Source: Stictocephala bisonia (lineage: Eukaryota; Arthropoda; Insecta; Hemiptera; Membracidae). From it: DNA of 64,000 nt. A model generated the notes under the pieces. It was not told the DNA's origin and did no database searches. It saw only the letters and a list, made by a program, of their open reading frames with translations. The translations under genes were made by a program, and so were the position numbers. Shown here piece after piece: positions 45,975 through 57,540 of the stretch. How positions within the stretch are numbered: position 1 is the first letter of the stretch; each line of letters opens with the position of its first letter. The DNA is taken from contig JAQJVL010000147.1 of NCBI GenBank assembly GCA_035578905.1, forward strand, positions 1,530,906 through 1,594,905, given 5' to 3'.

Positions 45975-46540
45975 TTCTGAATCATATAAACTGTCCCCGA
46001 ACCTTCTTCCTTTCCCCGGTTACAATTCAGGAAATTATTAACACTGTCTATGACCTGAAGTGCATACAGTCATCAGGGCCTGACCAAATTTCAACAAAAT
46101 TATTGAAACAAAGTCGACATATTAGCTCCAGATCTAACGTATCAGAAGTAACCTTTCGTTCGAAAATGGGAAATTGCCCAAAGTTTTAAAACATGCAATC
46201 ATTTGGCCGATTTCTTTTCTTTCTAACTTTTCAAAGGTTCTAGAAAAGTTGATTGTCAGTAGTCTTCTCCGGTTCATTGAAATTAACAACTTATGGACTC
46301 CACATCAATACAAGTGGGTTTATAAAACAAAGACCTTCAACAGATGCTGTCAATTCACTAATATCTGCTACTGTTAGTGATCTAGACTCTAAGAAGCTAA
46401 GCCTTGGTTATTGACCTGTCCAAGGCCTTTGATCTTGTAAACCATGATAGGCTTCTCAGAAAGCCTTTCTAGGAGTCAGGTGTCCTGCTCATAGTTGGAT
46501 CTCTACTTTTATCAGAGACAGAATAAAGATTACCTAATGG
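45975..46540 (+). pseudogene. Decayed LINE reverse-transcriptase fragment
   Basis: Fragments in order are FFLSPVTIQEIINTVYDLK, then SSGPDQISTKLLK, then PISFLSNFSKVLEKLIVSSL and FIEINNLWTPHQY, then in another frame ALVIDLSKAFDLVNHDRLL. These are the RT0-RT motif A region of a CR1/Jockey-like ORF2. Frameshifts and the missing catalytic box show it is dead. Confidence 0.8.
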
Positions 46541-49063
46541 TTATTTTTATATTGTTTATTTGTGTTAATTTATAGAAATGTTCAAAATATCGAGTGGGTC
46601 AAACTGTCCTTGAGTTATTACTTTTTTTGTAAAAAACACAAAACACAACAGAGCGGAATTCCATATAACATTATCCGCCATTGTCTGCTGTAAATTAGGT
46701 ACAAAATCCGAAAATGTATATCCAGGAAACCTTTTAGTTTACACGATGTATTTATTAAAATATTATTTTTTTTAATAAGACGACTGAGACGTAAACGCGT
46801 AATAAAATACGCCACTGAAGATGATTTCTACAAAAATGTCACCTGAACAAATCTAAGCAATTGAACAAATCGATATTACAAATCAAGGTCAATATATCGA
46901 TTGATATATTCGATACGACTTAAAATCGGGATATTATAAGCACCGTCAAATGATGAGCCGGCACGTGCCGACCTTGGCACCTGCAGGACGACTCCGGAAG
47001 GTTGAGACAACCGGAAACCGAGAACTTGGCACTGAGTCACAATAATTAGTATCAGTTTCCAGCCGCTCTTAATTGTTCTAAAACGAGGGACGTCTAGTTT
47101 GCAAACAGCCAACTCGGAGACACAACATTACCGAGCTGAATAATTAAACATTAAATGAAGAGTAATTTATGGTGAGCAATATTTTATTATTAATTAAAAT
47201 TCAAAACTTTGAAAACAATTGTATTCATATTTCATATGAACTAATTTTTATATCAATTCCAAAACTGTATGATGCGTTTTTATTTATTTTACAGTTTTTT
47301 TAATTTTAAAACTTTCAGGAGGTTCAAGACTAAGGAGGCTTTTCATTATCAATTCAATACATTTTATTTTGTTATCCTAGAGACATTCTTGGTTTAAGAG
47401 GGCTCTAAAGGGAAAGAAAATATAGAAGTCATGCGACACTGGCGAGAGAAATTGGAACTACGTCCAGGTTTTTTTAGGCGATGAAGTTTACTCCGCCAGA
47501 CAGAGTATAATATAGTTCTTTAATAATTTCCTGTATAGTAAGTTTTCGTAGTATTTTCAACCGGAAATCCCAATTACCCCTCCCTTCCACCTGCTGCCTC
47601 CCAGTTGGCTACGCCCTACCTTCTCTGTCTGAATATATGTTGAGCAGAGAGGCCAATTCTTTTCAACAATTGTCAATTTTCCAGTCAGTACCGGAATTGC
47701 CCTGTATTTTATTTCTAAAATGTTTTTGTCATTTTGTTTTTGTAAAAAATAGTAATATTTGTTTATAAAAGTAGATTTTTTACGGCGAAATCAAATTATT
47801 CACTGATAAAATTAGGGGCCTACTAAAATATTAAGTTTCTACTTGAAACGTTTTCCAATTTCATTATTCTTATTAAAATCTTGTTATTCTTAAAACAGTT
47901 AAAATTTAACATAGTTAGACATCGGCTTACCATAGTTGTATTCTACAACTGAAAAACAATTGGAGAGTTTGATCTATAAAAATAAAGATACGCTTCACTA
48001 AAAACTGAGTAAATTATTTTGCAAAGCATGGTTTTTTGTAAATATTTCTTAAAGCTGTTGGATTGTACTCTAAATATTGGTTGTTATGTGGTTAAATATT
48101 TAAGAAAAGGCATCAATTTGCAAATAAATTTCTATTTCGTATCTTTTTATGTTCGGTTGAAGATTAAAACAAAATAATATTAAATAAACGCCACAACAAT
48201 TCTCAACACACGCTTAAAGCATTAAAGGATACGTTTTACTGAAAACTAAATAAAACACGTTAAAAAGTAATAGTAAAAAATAGCGCCTGTCAATTTATTT
48301 TATGTTTTATAGTTTTGTACGGTTTATTAACTATTTAAAAAAAAATAAACAATGATATCACATAAACTATCATAGTTTTATGGCAATTGCAACATAAGAC
48401 ACTAATTTCCAAACATTAAAAAATAATTGAAATGTAGCCACTTTTTTATTTGCTTCTGAAGTATGCTGAATGAAATTACTACAATACATGAAAATAACAC
48501 TACGTGGACAGTTTGGTTTCAAAAAGCAAACATTTTGTTACAATAAATATTTTCGCGGACAGAGACGAAAACCGAAGCGAACCGTATGAATGATATCAAT
48601 TATAATTAAAATAATATATTATAATCTTGCTCAATTTTCCCATTGCCATGAGAAAAGCAATTATTTTATTTCGACAACAGTTCTTACACAATTACTTTTA
48701 AAAAATCTTAGTTTTACTGATAAATATTTCACAGTATTTTTAGGAGTGATTAATTTAATATTATTCAATTAGGCCTATATAAATTACTAAATATAACCTT
48801 TTTTTTTAAACACGACTGTTAAAAATAACCAACAATCAAAACAGAGAAACCAACAGACAAACTGCTGCGAGCATATATCAATTTCGAACATATAATTTTA
48901 GACGTTCAAAGCAGATTGGGCTCACCTACCTGACAGTAGTTTGGCCTCATAAACATGTATGTTAGGGGTAGTTTAGGCTCACGTAGTCTACGAGTTTGAC
49001 CTCAGCAATTCACACAATACTTTGGTCTCAGTTTTTTATATGAGTACAGTAGTTTGTCCTTAC
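46541..49063. other. Intron, no gene recognised
   Basis: AT-rich sequence. A 78-codon minus-strand frame at 46876-47112 sits in a G+C-richer patch (FRLSQPSGVVLQVPRSA), but no family was recognised and no splice context was found. Degenerate repeats of the GAGGTCAAACT/GAGCCTAAACTAC type occur just below the exon at 49064. Confidence 0.5.
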
Positions 49064-49132
49064 CTGTCTGAGCAGTTTGGACTCATCCATTGTGGCACCA
49101 CAGTTGTTCATAAGCGCTAAACACTTCGTTAC
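49064..49132 (-). CDS. sev: probable 5' exon of sevenless/ROS1 (Cys-containing)
   Basis: This is a proposed 69-nt exon (23 codons, phase 0 on both sides) ending in an excellent donor, CAGACAG|GTAAGGAC. The peptide is VTKCLALMNNCGATMDE then SKLLRQ. Joined to the exon at 27136 it gives LLRQ-CTRGCESW, so two further cysteines (4 and 11) precede the known pattern. ROS1 has a comparable C-x(n)-C segment just upstream of its CxxGC motif. An in-frame TAG sits directly upstream inside the acceptor TTCATAG, so the exon cannot extend further. The acceptor has a poor pyrimidine tract, which lowers confidence. No initiator Met or signal peptide is included, so at least one more 5' exon is needed. Confidence 0.6.
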
Positions 49133-49289
49133 CTATGAATGTATTTGTCGTTTATAAGAAATGATTATATTGCATGGATTAAAGCTGATGTTAAAACATA
49201 TTTATAAATAGATTAATGTTATTCCTAGTAAATATAAAAATGCTTGAACAATTTATTGATAATAAATAATTACATTTGCCAGAGTATTA

Positions 49290-50355
49290 TAATATACAGT
49301 GCCAGTAGTGCCAGTGCCTGTGATTACCTTGGTTAAGCCCTGTGATCAACGTGAGTAGCCTTACCTGATTGCCTTGGGTAGCCCCGGTGGTCAACGTGAG
49401 TACTACCTGTGATTATCTTTGGTAGGACCCGTGGCCAGCTTGAGTAGCCACCCATGATTACCTTGGGTAACACCCGTGGTCAACTTAGATAGTACCTGTG
49501 ATTATTTTGGGTAGCACTCGTGGTCAATTTAGGAAGGCACCCGTAATACCAGTAATCATTTTGAGTAGTACCTGTGATTGACTTGGGTAGCTCCCATGAT
49601 CAACATGGGTAGTACTCTTGGTCCTCTATGGCAATATATCTGATTACCTTGGATAGCACTACCATTGATCATTTTGCTTATTATATGTGATTTGGGTAGC
49701 TCCCATTGTCAACTTGGATAGAATCTGTGATTACCTTCAGTATAACCCGTCGTCAACTTGGTTACTATCTGTCAAACTGTACAATAGTCTTCCTCTTACA
49801 CTAAAGTTGGAGTCAAACCATATTCAGAAATAAGCTCAAAAATTTACTGGTACAGCTCTCTTGCTACAGCGTCCAGGAGTTTTTGACTAATACAACTCTG
49901 TAAACTTTCTTTAACTTAAATCTAGGTTAAAATATTGTATAACTTGACTGTAAATTAATGACCTGGCTAATGCAATTTATTGTCTATTTGGCTTAATAAA
50001 ATGATTTGATTTGATTAACCTTGGGCAGCACCCTTGATTAACTTGGGTAATAACTGTAATTACTTTGTGTATCACCAGTGATCATTTTGGATAATATCTG
50101 TCATTACCTTGGGTAGCTTCCATGGTCAACTTCGATAGCATCTGTGATTTACTTAGGTAACACCCATGATCAACTTGGGTAGTCACACCTCATTACCTTG
50201 GGTAGTACTCGTGGTCAACTTAGACAGTGCCTGTGATTACTTTGGGTAGGATCCTTTGTGACTTGGGAAGCCACTCATGATTACCTTGAGTAGAGCCTGT
50301 GGTCAACTTAGGTAGGACCTATAATTATTTTAGGTAAAACATGCGGTCAATTTGG
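49290..50355. repeat. Degenerate 44-bp minisatellite, interrupted by a LINE tail
   Basis: The unit is roughly GATTACCTTGGGTAGCACCC then GTGGTCAACTTGGGTAGTAC plus CTGT: two related 22-bp halves sharing CTTGGGTAG. Copies are diverged, suggesting age. The array is split at 49777-50018 by a retrotransposon 3' end and resumes in register afterwards. Confidence 0.88.
49777..50018 (+). mobile_element. 5'-truncated LINE 3' end with (GATTT)n tail
   Basis: Read-through gives LPLTLKLESN and, one frame over, SCYSVQEFLTN, the FYSVxEFL tail of CR1/Jockey-type ORF2. It is followed by 130 bp of AT-rich 3' UTR and the tail AATAAAATGATTTGATTTGA TT. The tail runs directly into the GATTA of the host minisatellite. 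Confidence 0.75.
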
Positions 50356-52744
50356 GTCAATTAAGAAAACTTTTTTAAATTAGTATTTTATTAATTCTCT
50401 TCGCATTGCACAATGTTTAAATATCACTTATGTCAAGTTTTACCATCCTAAGTCTTCTCATTGGCTGTTCAACGGAATACATCGGGAGTGGTACGAGGTT
50501 CCCAAACACTACCTCGCCCCATGACTTCAAGTTCACAAAAGGATTGCCACTCCGCCCCGCCCCGTCCCCCGGCTGTCATATTTTTCTGTCCTTGTTACCG
50601 TTTAGGTAAAATATTTGCTTCAAAGTTACCTTCTTATAAAATTACAAATAAATAACCTAGCATTTTTTCTACCACAACATTAATGAATTACTGTATAATA
50701 AATTAATAGTTACGACTTAACATTGCTGTATTTATATTTTTAAAATAAAACAAAGGCCAATAGTGACAGTGACTTATTATAGAATTACTTATTGCTTTGG
50801 TCAAGCCGGAATTATTGAATTAATATTTTAACTGTACGCATTCGTTAATGTAGTTTAAATGATTTATTTCATAAAAATGTTGTATATAGATGATTATTAC
50901 AGTATTTTTCATGGCATAATAAATATTCTGCACTGTCATTACGAATAAAAATGTTATGCTTTACTTTGTAGTTAGATTATATCAGGAATCACATGGGAAC
51001 GCACATTTTAATTTAAACGAAATAAGCCATACAAAAGTAAATAGACTAACTCTAAGTAATCAGGCTGTAAAATAATACTGATATCAGTCGTCGTAGGCCT
51101 ACATTGCATCCATCGATGTTAAATTAAATGAAGAAAGGTTTTTATGAATGAAGTAGTAAAATCCATCCGCGACTAAGAAGTTCGAGGTTTCGCCACTTGG
51201 ATCTCACGAATCACCGCATTTTTTGGCAATAAATTACCATGCAGGCATTTGCGCGGTCCTACATTGCGGCTACAGCTTTACAGATATAGATCTGAAACGA
51301 AAACTAAATTGAAACCAGATACATTTCTGACTAAAATCGCTTTTTAAAATTTCGATAACAGCTCTAGTTTTATTTTGGCACTAGTTTGAATATTGGGTAA
51401 CTTCAATAACCTATAAAATCAAAATGAAGGAGAATTCGAAAATTCTAAAAAGCGATTTGAGTCAAAAATGTCTTTATCTTTAAATAGATATTTCATTTAT
51501 AATTTTACGACAGTAAATAAGGGCAGTATCTTGGACCGCGCAAAGCAGTTTTTACGCTTCTCAGCGCGGGGGTTTAGAGCCCTCTTAAGTAGCTTCTTTC
51601 TATATATATGCAGATTCTATATATATTATTTATTCACCGTTAAAAACAAAAAGTATCATATATAGAGATAGCAGTTGTCTTTAGTAAGCCTTTAGTTTAA
51701 GGCTGATAGTAAAAATTTCACCACTGAAAGGGTAACGAAAAGGTATTTGTAGAAAATAAAATAAACCGAATGAATGACTGATATTTTGAGACATGCCTTT
51801 CATTAGAAATTTCCTTATTTGTAAAATGGTGTTAGCAAAAAGGCTCTTACACTTACCCCTAAGTACAAAAAATATAATAAAAGTACATGATTAATATATA
51901 CAAAACAAATAAGTATTATAAAGATAATTAACAAACTCATAATATTTTACATTAAATTAATTCAATCTCAAAATCATTCTTTACTCTCTACCGCGCATAG
52001 CAAGCCAGGACAAGATCTGCAGATCGTGCCATGGTCATCCGCTCCAAGTAAAATGTCTCATTTACGCCACAAACCGGGCTTTGACAGGGATTAATCCCTT
52101 CCGCCTTGGACTAAATGTTATGTACTTTTGACATAGGTTTACTCATTTACTACAATTGTATTATGCTCAATTATGAAAGTTATAGAAAGAACCCGTCACA
52201 TATGAAAATCTAACGATTCGCCTCACAGTACTACGCAAAAATAAATATAGTTTTCATCGTTACACCGTGGAGACAGTACTACCTACTCATCATGTCAGAA
52301 GTGTGTGTTTCTGCTATCTCTGTGGGTAAGGTTTGGTCTGTATTGTGTGTAGCCTAAACACGCGCCGTCGACCAGCGAGTGGCCATGTTGGGCAACCCTT
52401 TGGTCAATGAACCCATCTCCGATAAGGGCAGACAGTGATTTAGGAGTCTGATTGTTATTATCTTTTGTTTTTGTAACTATTCGTTCCTCATTAATTAATT
52501 AGAGACTGTCAGGGATTTTCGAAACGTAATATTTGGAATAGCTCCCTTTTGAAAGAAAAGTAATGTTAACAAAATAGAATCTGGTAGACGGGTGTAGGCT
52601 GATTTATTAAAAGTACTGTCTGATCCTACGATCTATAAAATATCGTAGCAGTTTTTTTAACAATTTATAACAAACTTTGCACGGACAACTCGTTGTAGAT
52701 AGAACATTGAGTCAGAACCAGCTGTAGTGAATTTTAGCTAACAA
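50356..52744. other. No gene recognised; one imperfect palindrome
   Basis: Mostly AT-rich. At about 51320-51475 blocks ACATTTCTGACTAAAATCGC and, inverted, ACATTTTTGACTCAAATCGC form a foldback of about 150 bp. A short C-rich patch lies at 50500-50580. Short ORFs have no recognisable content. Confidence 0.5.
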
Positions 52745-53100
52745 AATGAAATGTGCGTAAGCAAATCAACTGATAGTGAACTATAGATAGGCCGCTTATA
52801 AAACAACCTCCTGAACACAATAAAGCGAGTGAAATGCACTAAGTGGTGGACGTGAGACAGAACTACTCTTCCCCCACTGTGTAATTCCCTTTATAAATTG
52901 TCATGGCAAACAGGATGAAGGAAGGCCGCGTGCAGGTGGCGCAATAGCAAGCCCCGCCCATTAAGTCATTATCAACAGTGACCAATGGTTAGTTTGATTA
53001 AGCTTAAAACGAATAAATTAAATCATTATTTAGAATTTAAATAATATTTAATAATAGCAATAACACAATGATTAATAATATAAACAATAAATAGCAATTA
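52745..53100 (-). repeat. Dispersed repeat, copy 2 (inverse of 34660-35010)
   Basis: Inverted relative of the segment at 34660-35010, with the shared blocks GGGCGGGGCTTGCTATTG and CACGCGGCCTTCC. It abuts the Harbinger-like element at 53119. Confidence 0.75.
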
Positions 53101-53118
53101 AACAAACTTGTACAGTTA

Positions 53119-55161
53119 ACCCTCGTCAACACGACGCGAGACTCGGAGAGTTGCTGATCAAGGTTATCACCGACTCGGCGAATCCCGCATCGTTTGGACA
53201 ACAAGTTCGCGATTTGGCAAGCTTGCTCGGGGTGGCTCGTACCAGCCCAAGTCACCCCGAGCCAGTTCCCGCAAGTTGTTGGTAAAACACGAAACATCAA
53301 AGGGTTTGGGCTCGGCAAAACGCGAGCCTGACTCGGCTCGTGCTACTGTCTACACGACCTGCTTAATCGTGCTGATGACTCACAATTGGGAAGAATAGAA
53401 AGGTACAAACTTATTTTTTTAGTGCGAATTTGAAACTATTTAGCGTTTAACTGGGAAATGCTGATTTCATTGATTATAAGTGTCAAAAAACGAAGTCTAT
53501 CGGACAATTTTAACATATATAAACTATTAACTTTAGTTGTACAATAAAGGAAAATCGTTTATAAACCGGAATGAAATGAAAATTACATATGTTGTAAAAT
53601 TGTATAATTCAAATGAAACTGTTTAGTATATATACTGAATAAAAAATTCTTAAAACACTGATGTAATAAAAATATGTCACGCATGATATTAAAAAGTAAT
53701 TAACTAGTATATTATGTATTGGTAGCATTTACAACTTAAAGGGATGGCACGTAAGTTTATTTATAAACAATGTAAACTCATGGATAGTTTCGATGATCTA
53801 TTTCAGTAAACCAAGTATATCGTTCTTAAAACAGGGGATTGACTTCATGAAGTATTCATACAAATGGCACCTAATTTCTCCTGGGTCTAAATTGTCATAT
53901 CAGTTACCGGGTTTTTTACGTTTTCGTTTTTTCTCAGATGTCGTCAAAATTAGTTTTCCGTTCTTTCCGTCACTACTTCTTATCATCGTAAACCAATAAC
54001 CATCGTACTGAAGTAAGTAACTGTTTCAGGAAAATATTGTTTAGACAATAAATTTTACAACTTAATCTATTATTCTTAATAATAATTGAAAATACAGTTG
54101 TTGTACGTCGTGAAAACCATCTTGTAAGTAAGTACTTACGTGCACCATGGTGAAAACACTTTATATTTTTGTAAAGACCGTAATTAGTTTCATCTAGACC
54201 GGCAACAAATTAGCCGTGGGTCAGGAAGGAGTCAAGCGCTCCTGGAAAACCACGTTGACAGAAAACACTAAAAAATTGTTGAGGAGATTGTAGGCGATGG
54301 GCGTATCCAAATTCATACCACATAAAGGATACCAGCAGCCACATAAGCTTTATGCTTGATCCTCTTAATACCAAAAAGGCGTCCGCTCAATGGTTGCCCA
54401 TCGACGTGGACACTACTAGAGAAGTCTGGGCCGTCCATGTTGGATGATAGTCAAGGACCTTAGTAACAATGAATACACTCGTTAAATCTAAACTCATAAC
54501 ACTCGTCCGGCCCTATATTCGCCCATATCTTGATGATCGGCGTCTTGTGAATGAATAATGAATAATAATGACTTTAAAACTCTGATCAGAAGTAAAGATA
54601 GAGTGGATTTATAAAATAGTTACCGATCCGAGTGCAGAGTGTATTGATCTTTTCTTAGTTGTGGTGTTTGCAATGTTAAATTCTCTGCTAAGTAATGGAG
54701 TGGAGCAATGAAGTCACACAGGAGTTTTTGGATCTGAATGAACAAGAACCTGTAATATGGAATCCCCTTAGTGCAGACTACAAAGACCGTCATTAAGTGT
54801 ACGATGCACGGAAACGAATTCAAACGCGTTTCTCTATTGAATGTTCCATGAATGAACTAAAAAAGAAAAAAGACAATCTCATGGTGACATACAGGAGTCT
54901 TTTTGGAAAAGCAGCCAGGCAAGTAACTACAGATTAGTAACTACATAATACGCTGCAGCGCAAGCTATTAATTCCTCTTCACACATAATACAGTATAATT
55001 ACGTAATTAGGCAAAACACCAGCTCGTACTGGCTCGGGCTTCTCTCCACGAGCCTACACATATCACGAGGCATCACTCGCCGTTTGGACAGTAGACTCGC
55101 GTTGGCTCGTCTATCCATCCAAACTTCTAGGTCATCAGCGACTCGTCGTGTAGACGGGGCT
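53119..55161. mobile_element. PIF/Harbinger-like element with TTA target duplication
   Basis: The left end ACCCTCGTCAACACGACGCG and the right end, inverted, AGCCCCGTCTACACGACGAG are terminal inverted repeats. TTA lies at 53116-53118 and 55162-55164. G+C-rich subterminal regions with many CTCG/CGAG motifs lie inside both ends. The interior holds a MADF-domain relic on the plus strand and a block shared with 31205-31860. No transposase was recognised in 2.0 kb. Confidence 0.75.
54701..54919 (+). pseudogene. MADF-domain gene fragment inside the Harbinger-like element
   Basis: The frame reads WSNEVTQEFLDLNEQEPVIW then NPLSADYKDRH, stop, VYDARKRIQTRF and NELKKKKDNLMVTYRSLFGK. The order W-S ... 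F-L-x-L ... P-V-I-W-N-P ... Y-K-D-R and K-K-K-x-N-L-x-x-x-Y-R is the complete MADF domain. One in-frame TAA interrupts it. No start codon or downstream exon could be defined. Confidence 0.75.
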
Positions 55162-55164
55162 TTA

Positions 55165-56310
55165 CAGTTGTATTGAAGTTTTTTTTTTAACTAAACACTG
55201 TAGCGAAAGTTGAACATTTGGAGGCGGAAGTTAGTCACATTCATGAAGCAAAGCAGCTCAGCGGTGGAACGTTTTCCCTCTGCTGCTGGAACCTCTACAT
55301 GCGCTAAATATAACATGTAGGTCACTTACTGTCCGGGCTAATTACAGCTTTCTGAATTTTTATTGGTAGTAAATAATTGAGGAAGTAAATTATCCTACGA
55401 AAAACGCGTTGTTGATTTCCAGTATGAACAATACGGCATTAAAAGCGACAAATATTCTATCTAGTCTTCATTAACATAGTTTATTCTATATTTATCAAAA
55501 ATGTAAAACGTTCACTAGAGGGCGATGAAATAGAAGGTAGACGGTAGACTAGTCAAGCCGTCAAGCCTCCCAGGCAACTGATACAGGGTTCCTCCCAGAA
55601 TACCGGTCTCAGAAGCCACTCCAGTGCTTGCAGACCGCAATCGAGGACAGCTGAACAGCGTACTGCACCGAGCGACAGCGCGACGCTGTGAGCCAAATGC
55701 TAATAATTGTCCAGACAATGCATCAATCTGTTCTCTTTCTGCCGTGATTACCCCCCTCCCCGGTAAGTGTGTCGCGAGCTACCAGAACTGTCCAGAGAGG
55801 AGTCTGTGTGAGTACATTTGAGGTTAGGTAGTGCGCTGATCAGGACATCCTGCCCGCCCTGGCTTCTGATTGGACTACATCCCCCTCACGTGGGAACTCC
55901 GACCTTACTTCCGGCCTCTCGAACACAATGCTGACTGACAGTGTCTGTCATTGCGATGCTGAAGCGCCTTCTTACCATAAAGTTAAAGGGAGTGCACACA
56001 CATACTTCTTCCTCTTACTTCCTTATCGTGTCCTTCCTCATCAAAAATAGATTCAGATTCCGCAATTAAAAATCTACGTAGGTCACATTAAAATTATTTT
56101 TAATAAACTGAATAATCATTGTGTAATATTAGGGCCTATTCATTCCAGACAATAGGATTTTAAAAATCTCACAAGTTACTTTCAATTCTACTTTTAATCA
56201 TTTAACTACTTGTAAATATTATAAATTGCATTTTAATTATAAGTTGTAAAAATGAATAATTGATTATACAGTATTTTAATCGTATAACAGGTGAAGCACT
56301 TAATGCTATT
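55165..56310. other. G+C-richer unique stretch, no gene recognised
   Basis: Composition rises between 55500 and 55980. Short ORFs on both strands have no recognisable domain. A sequence TTCACTAGAGGGCG at 55511 resembles a CTCF core, which is not significant alone. It could hold regulatory DNA or an unrecognised old transposon. Confidence 0.4.
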
Positions 56311-56314
56311 ATAC

Positions 56315-57540
56315 CCTCCCGAGACATACACGAGACTTGGCAGAATGTCTGGTGTAAGCACTAGTTCTAATTATTGTGACACCCTTCCAAGACATGCATG
56401 ATACTTGGCAGAATGTTAAGTATAAGCAATAGTTCTAATTATTGTGACACCCTCCCAAGACATGCATGATATGATACTTGGCAGAATGTCATGTGTAAGC
56501 ACTAGTTCTAATTGTTGTGCCACCCTCCCAAGACATGCATGATATGATACTTGGCAGAATGTCATGTGTAAGCACTAGTTCTAATTGTTGTGACACCCTC
56601 CCAAGACATGCATGATACTTGGCAGAATGTCATGTGTAAGCACTAGTTCTAATTATTGTGACACCCTCCCAAGACATGCATGATACTTGGCAGAATGTCA
56701 TGTGTAAGCACTAGTTCTAATTGTTGTGCCACCCTCCCAAGACATGCATGATACTTGGCAGAATGTCATGTGTAAGCACTAGTTCTAATTGTTGTGCCAC
56801 CCTCCCAAGACATGCATGATATGATACTTGGCAGAATGTCATGTGTAAGCACTAGTTCTAATTGTTGTGACACCCTCCCAAGACATGCATGATACTTGGC
56901 AGAATGTCATGTGTAAGCACTAGTTCTAATTGTTGTGCCACCCTCCCAAGACATGCATGATACTTGGCAGAATGTCATGTGTAAGCACTAGTTCTAATTG
57001 TTGTGACATCCTCCCAAGACATGCATGATACTTGGCAGAATGTCATGTGTAAGCACTAGTTCTAATTGTTGTGCCACCCTCCCAAGACATACGTGATACT
57101 TGGCAGAATGTCAAGTGTAAGCACTAGTTCTAATTGTTGTGACACCCTCCCAAGACATACGTGATACGTGATAGAATGTCAAGTGTAAGCACTAGTTCTA
57201 ATTGTTGTGACACCCTCCCAAGACATACGTGATACTTGGCAGAATGTCAAGTGTAAGCACTAGTTCTAATTGTTGTGACACCCTCCCAAGACATGCATGA
57301 TACTTGGCAGAATGTCATGTGTAAGCACTAGTTCTAATTGTTGTGACACCCTCCCAAGACATACGTAATACTTGGCAGAATGTCAAGTGTAAGCACTAGT
57401 TCTAATTGTTGTGACACCCTCCCAAGACATACGTGATACGTGGTAGAATGTCAAGTGTAAGCACTAGTTCTAATTGTTGTGACACCCTCCCAAGACATAC
57501 GTGATACATGGTAGAATGTCAATTGTAAGCACAATTACAC
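56315..57540. repeat. 68-bp minisatellite, about 17 copies
   Basis: The unit is CTAGTTCTAATTGTTGTGAC ACCCTCCCAAGACATGCATG ATACTTGGCAGAATGTCATG TGTAAGCA. Several copies have a 5-bp duplication (GATATGATAC), making 73 bp. A second variant class (GACATACGTGATAC) occupies the last third of the array. Confidence 0.95.

Noticed and set aside
54620..54823. Minus-strand ORF with signal-like start MNSFPCIVHLMTVFVVCTKG
   Set aside because: It is the reverse strand of the MADF coding relic.
55511..55524. CTCF-binding site (TTCACTAGAGGGCG)
   Set aside because: A single 12-bp-type match in 64 kb is expected by chance; no supporting context.
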